64,000 nucleotides of DNA from Branchiostoma floridae (taxonomy: Eukaryota; Chordata; Leptocardii; Amphioxiformes; Branchiostomatidae), in assembly GCF_000003815.2 (NCBI RefSeq), contig NC_049979.1, positions 30,386,620 through 30,450,619 on the forward strand. The letters run 5' to 3'. The position numbers and the translations under genes are program-made. Shown here piece by piece: positions 1 to 10,544 of this stretch. Within the stretch, counting starts at the first letter, position 1, and every line of letters starts with the position of its first letter. The notes below the pieces were generated by a model. The model was not told where the DNA came from. It searched no databases and saw only the letters and a program-made list of their open reading frames with translations.

Positions 1-1389
1 AGGTTCGGAGAGAAAACAGGTTTTATCCAAATCTTACACTTCACCTCTTACATACACGGCTATTACAAACACTCAGGTTCCAAAAAAAAATTAGAATTTT
101 CTTTAAACCTTACAACTCACATCTTACATGCAGACACAGCTATTACAAACACACAGGTTCTGTAAGAAAAAACGAGGAATTTCACCAAACCTTACACTTT
201 ACATCTTACATATACGGCTTTTACAAACAAACAGGTTCCGAGAGAAAATATAGAGGGTTACCTCAAAATCTTACATTTTCAATCTTATGGTCATGGCTTT
301 TACAAACACACAGGTTCCAAGAAAAAGAAAAATAGGATTTCCTCCGAACACTATACTTTTAACATTTCAGAGACACGGCTTTTACAAATACACAGTCTCG
401 GATTTTCTGGAAACCTTACAATTTACATTTTTGAAACACAGCTATTACAAACACACAGCTTCCAAAGAGAAAAACAGAGGATTTTCTTAAAACCTTAGAC
501 TTTACGCCCCAAGGCACAATTTTTACAAATACACAGTCAGGTTCCGAGAGAGAAAAAGTGAATTTTTTCCAAACATTACACCTTACATCTCACAGACACG
601 GCTTTTACATGCATATAGGTTCCAGGAAAAACGAAGGTTTTTATCCAACCATTGCCCTTTTAATTCTTACAATTACGGATTTTCCAAATACACAGGTTCC
701 CACAAAAAAAAGAGTATTTTATTTACATATCACCTTTTTTAATCTTACAGTTACGGTTATTACAAACACACAGATTAACCCTACACTTTTTGTCTTTCTG
801 ACACGGCTATAACAAGCACACATGTTTCAAGAGAAGGTGGAATCAAGGATTTGTCGAAACCTTACACTTTACATCTTACACACAGGGATGTTGCAAACAC
901 ACACATTTTAAGGGAAAAAAAGGATTTTATCCAAACATGGCATTTTTAAATCTTACAAACACGACTATTACAAACTCACGGGTAAGGAGATAAAAACAAA
1001 AAAATACATCCAAACCTTACATTTAACACCTTACAGTCACAGCTTTTGCAAACACAAAGACCGAGCGAAGAACAGAGGATTTTCTCAAAACCTTGCACCA
1101 TACATCTTACAGGCACGACTATTACAAACAGACAGGTTCCGAGAAAAAGAAGGATTTAATCCAAATATTAGACTGTTTATCTTACGGACATGGGTTTTGA
1201 AAAATACACAGTTTCCGAGAAATAATGAGGATTTTTTTAAATACATTACACTTTAAATCTTACAAAGAAGTCTATATTGAACACATGGGTTCTGAGAGAA
1301 AACAGTTTTGTATCCAACCTTACACTTCACCTCTTACAAACACGGCTATTACCTACACACATTACAAACGGCTATTGCAAACAGCAGGT
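1..1389 (+). repeat. S1 satellite, ~78-bp monomers
   Basis: Head-to-tail diverged monomers of roughly 76-80 bp. Each contains TTACAGACACGGCTATTAC, then AAACACACAGGTTCCGAG, an A-rich run, GATTTTCTCCAAACC and TTACACTTTACATC. The array runs from the window edge to a TTAA site where a MITE has inserted. Short open frames here (for example 287-490 and 558-812) are translations of the repeat and shift frame from monomer to monomer, so I do not call genes. All S1 blocks in the window lie in this same orientation. Confidence 0.95.
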
Positions 1390-1393
1390 TTAA

Positions 1394-1942
1394 CCCTCAA
1401 GCACCCGACCTTTTTTTGCGACTAAAATGACCGAGTGGGGTCCAAACGGCAGAAACTTGGTGACTTTTCCTAAAATAGTGTTAGCAACAATTCTATGGAA
1501 AAAAATTTAGTTTGTAATTTTTCGTGTTGCCCTGGCAACGGGTTTCTGACAGGAATATTGCGCCAAATTTACTAATTTCAGTTTGAATTATGGGATTTCA
1601 TGCTTTTATTGCTAGATCAGACTTGTTTATTTATATCATTAACATCCCGTGTAATTTTAGGCTACATTTCAAGTCAAATATTCATAAATTATGCTAATTT
1701 GATGACGTCATGGGTCAAAGTCCAATATGGCGGACAATGTCAATTTCAACGATAAATACATGTAATTTTTGCTCAAATTCCGTCAAAATCTTTTATTTTC
1801 TTACAAAACACAATCACTTGATCATTTTGAGTCCATTTCTATTGGGTTTTTCGGTTATATGTGCAAAAAGTCGTATTTTAGAAAATTCAAGCTTGTCGAT
1901 CCAAGATGGCCTATCCGAGGGACGGCCCAAGTCGAAGCTAGG
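1394..1942 (+). mobile_element. TTAA-site MITE, family B, left end only (B1)
   Basis: The element follows TTAA (1390-1393) and begins CCCTCAAGCACCCGACC, the same terminus seen inverted at 22820-22839 and near 23600. Inside are a palindrome GTTGCCCTGGCAAC (1526-1539), ATGCTAAT (1691-1698), TGACGTCA (1703-1710) and AATATGGCGG (1724-1733). There is no matching right terminus before the SINE at 1943-2077, so the copy is truncated or its end was lost. No transposase frame is present. TTAA targets with a CCCT terminus are typical of piggyBac-like elements; that link is inference. Confidence 0.75.
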
Positions 1943-2077
1943 TACTTATTTTCACCTGAGTAAATTGTGGAAAGCCGTGTTTCCCAAGTGTACAAGATCG
2001 GTAACATGGCAGTCAGATTCGAACCCGCAACATCTCGTTTCCGAGGCAAACACAATACAACTGTGCTACGCGGTCCC
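1943..2077 (-). mobile_element. tRNA-derived SINE fragment
   Basis: Read on the minus strand from 2077, this matches the tRNA head and start of the body of the SINE at 10545. An A-box region follows the start, and the B box GGGTTCGAATC is complemented at 2016-2026. After the tRNA head come the conserved words CTTGGGAAA and ACTCAGGTGAAAAT. The copy stops about 135 bp in, so the 3' two-thirds is missing. It is a dead fragment and not a tRNA gene: the anticodon arm does not fold as a tRNA. Confidence 0.8.
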
Positions 2078-2089
2078 ACTAAAAAAGTA

Positions 2090-2285
2090 AAGTAATTTAT
2101 CCTTACCTTACACTTACCATCCTACAGACACGGCTATTACAAATACGCAGGTTCCGTAAAAAAGAGGATTTTTTTTCAAACATTACTTTTTTTCAGTTTT
2201 CCAGACAAACAGGTTGTGAGAGAAAAAACGGAGGATTTTCTCCAAACCTTGCACTTAACAGCTTACAGACACGGCCTTTACGCTG
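2090..2285 (+). repeat. S1 satellite, short block
   Basis: Two to three S1 monomers resume after the B1 plus SINE insertion, in the same orientation and with the same words (ACACGGCTATTAC, CTCCAAACC). The block ends where unrelated AT-rich sequence begins. Confidence 0.9.
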
Positions 2286-2668
2286 CCAATTTTATTTGCT
2301 TAACCCATGGACAATTCTTACATGAAGAAGAATATTCTGGCATGAAGAAAATGTAAAATAGAATTCAAGCAAACCGACCAAAAAAAAAATGCTAGAGTTA
2401 TAAGCAAAATCTCCCTTTTTTTTATAAGGCAAAAAAAAAAATTGTAGAAATTCATGTTTTTGCGTGTATTCGGTTTTACCTTCAGTCCTTCCTTCCTTCA
2501 ATGATGCTTCGATGGATGGTACTTGGTTCAACACGACCGCATGCAAGTGCTACAACTGTTCGGAAATACCATTGCATTGTGGTTTCGGACTTCAATATCC
2601 TGGAAAATGGCCATATAACATCTATTCCACAAGATTGCACAAGAAAAAAATGATTTTATCAAGAAAGT
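2286..2668. other. AT-rich spacer, no gene
   Basis: About 380 bp with no supported gene. The words CTTACATGAAGAAGAATATTCTGG resemble, in inverse orientation, words near 12430-12450, so this may be an old dispersed repeat; the match is short and uncertain. Confidence 0.5.
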
Positions 2669-2893
2669 GACCGAAAATCGACATAAATAATACTATGTAG
2701 TGAGATTAAAGCATAATGTACACTCGACTTCAATACACGCGACAACTTAGCTCAATCGGTAAAGTCAGACGCCTTTGGATCCGAAAGTCCCTGGTTCGAA
2801 ACCGTGAGTGGATTTTTTTCTTTTTAAATATTGAAGATAATATATAAATATTCTATTTATTTATTGATATTATATTTTTATATATCATTTTTT
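2669..2893 (+). mobile_element. Short tRNA-derived SINE, copy 1
   Basis: A 225-bp element almost identical to 3411-3640. It has a leader starting GACCGAAAATCGACATAAAT, then a tRNA-like head with an A-box region (TTAGCTCAATCGG) and a B box (GGTTCGAAACC, around 2794-2804). An AT-rich tail ends in TATATATCATTTTTT. No target duplication is visible around this copy. A functional tRNA is unlikely because the anticodon region does not pair normally and the same unit occurs twice with non-tRNA flanks. Confidence 0.8.
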
Positions 2894-3380
2894 GCCTTGC
2901 CGCCAGGCAAGGCTTTACGCCAGCTTTCTTCCATGGATCCATGGACGGACCTTTTAACCCAGCCCTTCCAAAGCCCCTTCCAAAAGCCCTTCTTTCCTTG
3001 CCGAGTTTCATGGCGTAGTTAGACAATGGTACATTCCAGGCGAGTATTATAACGCTCTTCTAGACGCATGTTACTGTATGTGGTCCAGCGTAATAAATCT
3101 ACGCTTTAACTCACCATGTTTATATAAATATATATCGCAAATTGCATCAGAAGGAACTTAGTTTGTAATAAAAAATAATGCATATTCATTGTGGGTCAAA
3201 AAGTTTTACAAAACCTGTTTAATGTGCCAATAATTCATCTGACATAAATTATGATAATGAGGGGGAGGGGGGCGACATGTGGAACACGGGATTTTTAAGC
3301 GTAGAATCTAGTCTAACTTACCAAAGTAACATAAAATACGCGGCAATGCACAGCTTTTTTTAAAAAGATTTCTTGTTTTA
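2894..3380. other. Spacer with hairpin and palindrome, no gene
   Basis: Begins with a 7-bp stem, 4-nt loop hairpin (CCTTGCC-GCCA-GGCAAGG, about 2895-2912). A 14-bp palindrome CCATGGATCCATGG lies at about 2930-2943. The rest is AT-rich and holds no convincing frame. Confidence 0.6.
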
Positions 3381-3670
3381 ATTTTAGTATTCATTTCATG
3401 TATGCAAGGCGACCGAAAATCGACATAAATAATACTATGTAGTGAGATTAAAGCATAATGTACACTCGTCTTCAATACACGTGACAACTTAGCTCAATCG
3501 GTTAAATCATACGCCTTTGGATCCGAAAGTCCCTGGTTCGAAACCGTGAGTGAATTTTTTTTCTTTTTAAATATTGAAGATAATATATAAATATTCTATT
3601 TATTTATTGATATTATATTTTTATATATCATTTTTTTATTATTTTAGTATTCATTTCATGTATGCAAGGC
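3381..3670 (+). mobile_element. Short tRNA-derived SINE, copy 2, with 30-bp target duplication
   Basis: The element body is 3411-3640. The 30 bases at 3381-3410 are repeated exactly at 3641-3670 (starting ATTTTAGTATTC, ending TGCAAGGC), and the bases just outside differ, so the duplication is exactly 30 bp. The head carries TTAGCTCAATCGG and the B box GGTTCGAAACC, and the tail is AT-rich ending in a T run. Near identity to copy 1 and the unmutated target duplication suggest fairly recent LINE-driven retroposition. Confidence 0.92.
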
Positions 3671-4134
3671 CTTTGTCTTATGAACAGGACTTCATGATTC
3701 CAAACCCGGCATTCGAATTTTTCTGTTCATGGTAATGGAAAATACCGTGCAGCGGCTCCTATGCGCGGTAAGATGATTCTCGCAAAACACTCGCCACTAA
3801 ACTACTATTCCATCAAAAACAGCGATCATTTCTTAAAGTAGCAAATGCTCCATTGTTCAGTATCGACTTCATTCAGAAGTTTTCAGACAACACGGATGTG
3901 GAAAGTCACAGCACTCGACACAAAAGTATGGAAATTTTCATGAATATTAGCAAAATTATCCAGGAAAACAAGGAAGAAATGTTGTAAATGCGGAAACCAG
4001 TATAATAGAGATGAGGTAGCTGTTAATTGGTTTGGATATTTGTTTTACATTTGGTAGTCAATTTAGATAGAATCTTGTCACAGTGCTGATGGTGCTTTTT
4101 CAAGTGTACATAAGTACCTGAGTATATTCACTGC
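3671..4134. other. No gene seen
   Basis: Single-copy-looking sequence. Both strands show only short frames, no splice-linked coding series and no repeat that I recognise. Confidence 0.5.
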
Positions 4135-4515
4135 ACCAAATCGGATATTTAAGCATACTTAATGTGATTCGTAAATGAAGCTTAAACATTTGAATATAAT
4201 TAAGTTATCTTTAAGCTACATTTACGAAGTCGGAAATGCCACAACTAAAAGTCAATCTTTACGACACATTTAAGAAAATCGTTAAGTTCACTTAAAGATA
4301 TAAGTAACTTTACTTGTTCCTTAAGGTCACTTAACTATGCATTAAAGATATAACAGTAATTTGTGCAGTTTTGCCAACACATTATAGATATATACTGACT
4401 AAAAGAACCATCAATTTACTCTGCATTTTAATTCGTTTATATACGATACCATTAAGCGTCCTTAAATATAGTTTAAAGCTATTTATTTAAGCTTCGTTTA
4501 AGCTACTTAAAGTGT
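4135..4515. repeat. CTTAAR-dense repeat, copy 1
   Basis: Short words CTTAA, TTAAG and TTAAAG recur every 10-25 bp, together with TTTACG. The same vocabulary fills 11455-11940, so this looks like a dispersed non-autonomous element rather than simple AT-rich DNA. The boundaries are estimates. Confidence 0.65.
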
Positions 4516-5065
4516 GGGGTAGACTCTCATTAGTCTTACTGGCAATTGTACTCTTCAATCAATGAATTTTGAAAACTACACTCCTTGACTTCTTGTCACA
4601 TCATAGTTTATTCAAAAGCTTCTGCGGACACGCCTGAGCAGGCAATAGGAGGAGCGGACTTTGTGTTCTTACAACGACTTTTAAAAACTGCACATAAATA
4701 GAGACACCTATTACTAGTATGCATTGTCAATATGTTCAAGCAAAAATGTAGTTTGATCTATTGATATATACAAAGCAATTTTGAAACGTAACAGGACATC
4801 GATTATATATCCAATTCAAAGGCGACAAGTAGGAGTCCCGGCCTACCAGTCTAAGCAAAACAAAACAAACCATAATACAACTACTGGTACTTGGTTTAAC
4901 GATGTGATAACTAATTCTCTAGAATATGGCACGTTTTCAGCCTTGTAAATACCTGCACTGTGAATACCCAAAGATCGGCCAATCCAATACAGATAGTAAT
5001 AGCTCACAAATTGTGATTAGCAGAGGGTTTAAAGAGAGTAAGCGTCACTAGTCCATAAAAACAAA
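4516..5065. other. No gene seen
   Basis: No frame above about 50 residues that looks coding and no recognisable repeat. It leads directly into the 894-bp tandem array. Confidence 0.5.
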
Positions 5066-7290
5066 CAACATGTAGTTCCGAGTGGGCCTTTTCTTTTGTT
5101 TATAAATCCACCGGCTAACCCACGCCATCTTTTTTTTGAATTCATTCTAAACTTGAAAACACTATCAAATACCGTAGACGCAACAAAAAACGTTGATACT
5201 GGATACCATTAGACGCTGCACAGTGCGTGGATTTGACATTTTCCAGTTTGACCCTAGCAAGAAGCTCCAAAATGCATACATTTTTGTTTCTTTTTCGTAG
5301 TTTGAATGTCGCGGGTAATCGCGCTTGGAGCACTCCGCGAATACAAAATGGCCGCTACCGCTGAATTTATAACAAGAACCTTTGAAAGTTTGTTTGAGTT
5401 TTATCAAAGCACTTGATTTTGGTCAAGCGGTGTGTTGTTCATTGCCACCTTCACTTAACTCTGAAAAATGTCAACATTACAAGAAAACTGTACATTTCAT
5501 GTTTCGAGTTATATCTGGAGATACACAAGGCAGAATTTGACCAAGTACCTTGATTTGACAAAACAAACAACCGCCGGGAGGCGGAATATCGCCGCCATTT
5601 TGTATCTGGTTTGAGGCGTCTAGACGTTCTAGGGGAAACGTAACACTCTACGTAATTTGTAAAATAAGTTTAAATTGCCTAGGCATGCGGCCTATATACA
5701 TTGTGACTGGCGTTCTAGCCGCTGGCGACCGAACTGAGCGTGTTGAATTAGGAAAAGAGAGCAAGCAAGTTCATAAAAACAAACTAGTTCCGAGCAGGAT
5801 TTTTCTTTGTTTACAATCTATAATTGGCTCAACGTTAACCCACGCCGTCTTTGTTTGGATTAATTCTTTAACTTTAAAGGAAAGTTAAATACCAAATTAT
5901 ATGGTAGATACAACAGAAAGTCGTTGGTACAGGATCCCATAACGTTCATGCTTTCTGCAAACTCTTTATCATTAGATAAAAGCGCTGCAGAGTGCAAGGA
6001 GTTGACAATTTCCCGTCGGACGCCAACTTTGTTTCGATTCATTCCTAAACTTTACAACAATATATCAAATTAGAAACAACAGAAAATTGTTGCTATTGGT
6101 TCGTCATAACGCTCATGTCAACAATTTGACATTATCCAGTTTGACCCTAGCAAGAAGGTTCAAAATCCATAAATGTTTGTTTCTCTTTCATAGTTTGAAT
6201 GTCGCGGGAAATCACGCTTGGGGCGCTCCGCGAATACAAAATGGCCGCTACCGCTGAATCTATAACAAGAAGCTTTTAAAGTTTGTTTGAGCTTTTATCA
6301 AAGCACTTGATTTTGGTCCAGCGGTGTGTTGTTCATTGCCACCTTCACTTAACTCTGAAAAATGTCAACATTACAAGAAAACTGTACATTTCATGTTTCG
6401 AGTTATATCTGGAGATACACAAGGCAGAATTTGACCAAGTACCTTGATTTGACAAAACAAACAACCGCCGGGAGGCGGAATATCGCCGCCATTTTGTATC
6501 TGGTTTGAGGCGTCTAGACGTTCTAGGGGAAACGTAACACTCTACGTAATTTGTAAAATAAGTTTAAATTGCCTAGGCATGCGGCCTATATACATTGTGA
6601 CTGGCGTTCTAGCCGCTGGCGACCGAACTGAGCGTGTTGAATTTGGAAATGAGAGCAAGCAAGTTCATAAAAACAAACTAGTTCCGAGCAGGATTTTTCT
6701 TTGTTTACAATCTATAATTGGCTCAACGTTAACCCACGCCGTCTTTGTTTGGATTAATTCTTTAACTTTAAAGGAAAGTTAAATACCAAATTATATGGTA
6801 GATACAACAGAAAGTCGTTGGTACAGGATCCCATAACGTTCATGCTTTCTGCAAACTCTTTATCATTAGATAAAAGCGCTGCAGAGTGCAAGGAGTTGAC
6901 AATTTCCCGTCGGACGCCAACTTTGTTTCGATTCATTCCTAAACTTTACAACAATATATCAAATTAGAAACAACAGAAAATTGTTGCTATTGGTTCGTCA
7001 TAACGCTCATGTCAACAATTTGACATTATCCAGTTTGACCCTAGCAAGAAGGTTCAAAATCCATAAATGTTTGTTTCTCTTTCATAGTTTGAATGTCGCG
7101 AGATATCACGCTTGGGGCGCTCCGCGAATGCAAAATGGCCGCTTCCGCTGTATTTGTAACAAGAAGCTTTTAAAGTTTGTTTGACCTTTTATCAAAGCAC
7201 TTTGTTTTGGTCGGTGTGGTGTTCATAGCCACCTTCACTTGATTCTGAAAAATTTCAACTGTACGAGGAAACGTTGAATAAACTGTACAT
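5066..7290. repeat. Tandem array, ~894-bp unit, about three copies
   Basis: Two nearly identical units (about 5330-6223 and 6224-7117) are offset by exactly 894 bp, for example GCATGCGGCCTATATACATT at 5683 and 6577. An older, shortened unit precedes them (5066-5330) and a diverged partial one follows (7118-7290). Each unit contains an internal diverged duplication of about 170 bp. Motifs AAAATGGCCGC (about 5345, 6238; AAAATGGCCGC again near 7131) and CGCCGCCATTTTG (about 5590, 6485) match the YY1 binding pattern. The 67-residue frames at 5685 and 6579 are copies of one another and show no coding features. The array ends about 340 bp before the start codon of the gene, so it may hold upstream regulatory sequence; that is inference. 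Confidence 0.9.
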
Positions 7291-7475
7291 TTCGTGTTCC
7301 GAGCTATATCTAGAGACAAACAAGGCAAAACTGTTGTGTTTGTTATTGTTTTGTGGTGGCATGGCAGGACGATCCCACGCCAGGTAACAATGACTGGTCT
7401 TGGCACCCACGCCGATTTACAAAATGTGTGCCCGACAATTCACATGTCATTGTGTCTATCGGACATGTAAATTTT

Positions 7476-7524
7476 GATAAGAAATAAGCCAATCACATGC
7501 AGTTTCCTTATGACGATGACCAAT
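7476..7524 (+). promoter_or_regulatory. Two CCAAT boxes and a GATAAG motif upstream of the gene
   Basis: CCAAT at 7489-7493 and CCAAT at 7520-7524 are 31 bp apart, both on the plus strand, 107-142 bp before the start codon. GATAAG lies at about 7476. Paired CCAAT boxes about three helical turns apart are a known NF-Y arrangement in TATA-less promoters. No TATA box is obvious between here and 7631. Confidence 0.45.
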
Positions 7525-7630
7525 CATCGTTGATGATGCAAGTTTTGAATTTTTGAACTGAACACCTAGCGTCATTCTAAGTCTGACGATTCTAGAGTGT
7601 GCAACGTTAACATTTTCACCGTTTTACAAA

Positions 7631-10360
7631 ATGTCCGCGATTTCTCGTACTGACAACCCCATGGAACGAGGAGACAGCGAGAACCTTGCCATCATCCTTC
7701 AGGATATGGTTAGGAAGTTTGAGTCTCAAACCGCAGAACTGCAGGCACTGAAGGCACAGCTCCAGGAGCAGGAACGCCGGCAGGCTAATCAAGAACCCCC
7801 GCGAGACATCCGAGAGGACAGCCCGTCGCCAGGGCACGCTCGCCAACGCCGCAGGGTTCGGAGGAAATCCTCTATTCCATCCACTTGCAGGGTAGGTGAT
7901 TTATTTTGAGTTTTGTCATTTTGGTCATATTTGCATCGTTGCCCGTATGGGGTGTAACCCCAACCGGGCGCCGACGTCACAAATTTGTCCCGGTACCGGG
8001 GTGTTGGGGTCCCCCAGGGGCCAGCCCGTGCCCCAAATGCCCGATAGCCACGGGGCGTCACACGGGGCCATGTATGGCTCACACCCGAACGACTGAAAAA
8101 AGGGGTTCCCCAAAAGTGCCCGTTAAGTGCCGCCGAGTCTTTTTTCAATAATGTGACCGTAGCATTATTCAGGTAGTTGGTCAAACACATTTTAGCGCTT
8201 GTATCTGTATAATGCTGGCCACTTATGTAGATACCTAGCACGCATACTAGCAGGTTTTTAACAAGAAACGGACCGATGAAAACAGCTCCCCAGGCTAGCG
8301 TGCGAGCTTATTAGACCGCCAGCCATACACTTGTAGTAATTGACATATCAATGTCCCTTCTATCTTTCTAACTCAATTTCTCGATCACTAAAACAAAAGC
8401 AACAGCCAAATTAGACGTATTCCCCAATGACTGTTTGAAAGAATTTTCCCATGCGAGTGTTACAAACTTGCGCGCAAAGACAGCTAATACATTTGTTTAA
8501 AATGTTTTACAGGATGCCGTGCGCAAGGTGTACCGGGCGATGGAAGAAGGCGAAGGAGACTTTCAGGGCTTTCGGCTTACTGAACGGTATAGCAACTCCT
8601 ATTTAATAAGACAATTAAATCGTTTCTCTTGCCATGGTATTGTCAAGACATGATAATAGTACCAGATGTACCGTTTAACATGTTCATTATGTTTATATGA
8701 CTCCCTTCCGTCAGTAATGACCATGAAAGAAACCCTATGATAACATCCTGTTTGATAATAGCCACGCAACTATGTTCACCCTTTCAAATATAGTCACGAC
8801 ATAACACCAGGGCTTCCTTTAAAAGCAAGCCCTGAAACGAATTCCTCTAGTACTTGTAGATTGATAACATAATTTATTCATTTTTTGGCATAGTATGGAC
8901 TCAGCAGCCAACCAGCACATTGTGAAGACCTTGAGAGACGAGGTGATGAAAGAGCATGGAGGGCCTGAGAAGTGTCCTTTTTCATCAGCCGAACTGAAGG
9001 GTAAGTAAATTACACACCAAGTATGTAAGATTAATCGTTTGAAGAAGTAAGCTCTGATTTCTCCCTAAATATCTTTTTTTCAAACTGCAAATTCAGTGCA
9101 AGATGCAACTACGGTTATACTGCAGCAGGGTTGGAGCACTAAATCGCATGTATTGTGCAAATAGCACTGACTTTTAAATCTCTACGGCCAGTGAGCAGAA
9201 ACTTCACGGTGTCAACGATACTTTTACTAATCTTAGTTTCTATGGCGTTACCTTAGAAGCTATATTAACTATTCAAACACATTTGCATATGTGACGACTA
9301 AGTCTTGTTGACTCAGGTAAAACCGGTTTTCCCAGTGACATCTCATGTATAGCAGTATTGGCCCTCTATGTAAGTTCATGTCCGAAATTAATCTCCATAT
9401 CTTATCCAGTTGTAGAAACCGATTTGCCTGCAAGTTTTAAGTTAATTTTCCTTCATTCTAGATGCTGCCAAGAGGTACTATAGATCCAAGAGGGATGACC
9501 AGGTGCGGGCCCAGAAGGGGACGTATGCGGAGCACCGACACTCGGTCAAAAGAAACGGGAGGCAGCAACAGGTTAGTCTTATACACATGTAATGTCAAAG
9601 CGCAATTAATACCTGTAGGATTAAAAGTTAACATATGAAATCGTGATTCTGAAGTTTTGTGACTCGTTCTCATCAACTTTTCAATCCAGGAAAATAACGC
9701 CACAATGTTACTGAGAGCCGGTATTTCTTTATATCAAGGAAAAAATACTTATAATATATAGGAGATTGTCTCTTAAAACACAGCTCTTATCTATTGCATT
9801 GTTTAATAGTATTTCACTCCATACCACAGGAATATATACCAATTTGTATGCATAACATTTTTTTATTATTCTTACATCAAAAAGCACATTTTAGCCATCG
9901 TATTGCAACCAAGTGACAATTGATAGTTAGCTGTATAGTATTTACTTCACCATGGAGAAATGTTTGACATCAGGCTCATATCTCATTTCAGAAACTGGCG
10001 AGACGACGAAAGGCGTACAACCTGGCACGCGACAGCTGGTCAGAGAAGTCTAGGACACGGGCGGAGGAGACTCTCCACAAAGACTTCATGTCGTCGGAGT
10101 CTTCCGACAGTGAAGTGGAGGGGCCGAAAACCTTCAAGGTCAGAAAGCTGGCCTGGGAGTCAGGAAAGATGACCAAAATCAAGGAGTCGCTGGACGCTGT
10201 CGTGCCACTTCGGGGCTCTCCTCGAATCCCTTCTCGTGAGCTTTCGGACAGAAAAGTACCAGAGGGGACCCCGGAGTGGGCGATCAGCAAAAGGTATCAG
10301 AACGGCAGAGCACCAGCAACTGACGTTAGCGAGCTGAGACTGGAGTTGGATAGCGAGTAG
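7631..10360 (+). CDS. Five-exon gene, C14orf93-like protein of 306 residues
   Basis: Coding exons are 7631-7891, 8513-8586, 8894-9000, 9462-9571 and 9992-10360. All four introns are GT-AG and all phases match, giving 921 coding bases with no internal stop. The start is CAAAATGT, with A at -3. Residues 19-51 form a probable coiled coil (LQALKAQLQEQE). Residues 71-81 (RQRRRVRRKSS) look like a nuclear localisation signal. Exons 2-4 give a helical, charged middle ending in basic KRNGRQQQKLARRRK. An acidic SSESSDSEVEG (218-228) is followed by FKVRKLAWES, and then LSDRKVPEGTPEWA (268-281). From memory, human C14orf93 has the same order: a charged helical block, a basic RRY-like stretch, an acidic serine patch, an arginine/aromatic segment and a later SDR. 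The family link is inference; the gene structure is seen directly. Molecular function is unknown, and a nuclear location is likely. Confidence 0.85.
7931..8140. other. GC-rich block inside intron 1
   Basis: A ~210-bp block much richer in G and C than its surroundings, with runs such as GGGGTGTAACCCC and CCCGGTACCGGGG that can fold back. A 150-residue minus-strand frame (7789-8241) crosses it and overlaps exon 1, but its residues are low-complexity G/P/R/T and I do not call it a gene. It may be an inserted element or a CpG-rich intronic regulatory block. Confidence 0.4.
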
Positions 10361-10544
10361 GACGACAGACAATTAGGAGCAGATTTTGTCTGATTAGTGT
10401 AGCAGATTTTTTCTCAAAGAGTTTTCAAAGTCAAGTTTGTAGCCACAGAATAGTCGTTTGCAACAACCAATTTGAGTAATTAATGTCAACATTTGTTTGT
10501 CCTTTATACTATGTAAACACAATATACTACTAGTGTGTGCATGT
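10361..10544 (+). other. Probable start of the 3' untranslated region
   Basis: Follows the TAG stop of the five-exon gene. There is no AATAAA before the SINE at 10545. Candidate poly(A) signals AATAAA lie at 11333-11338 and about 11988-11993, so the 3' UTR may include the SINE. Confidence 0.35.

Noticed and set aside
2746-2812. Possible functional tRNA genes at 2746-2812 and 3475-3552
   Set aside because: A and B boxes are present, but anticodon and acceptor stems do not pair properly, the unit is duplicated with identical non-tRNA flanks, and one copy has a target duplication, so they are SINEs.
7789-8241. 150-residue minus-strand frame opposite exon 1 and intron 1
   Set aside because: It is antisense to a well-supported exon and crosses a GC-rich block, which lowers stop frequency; composition is low-complexity.
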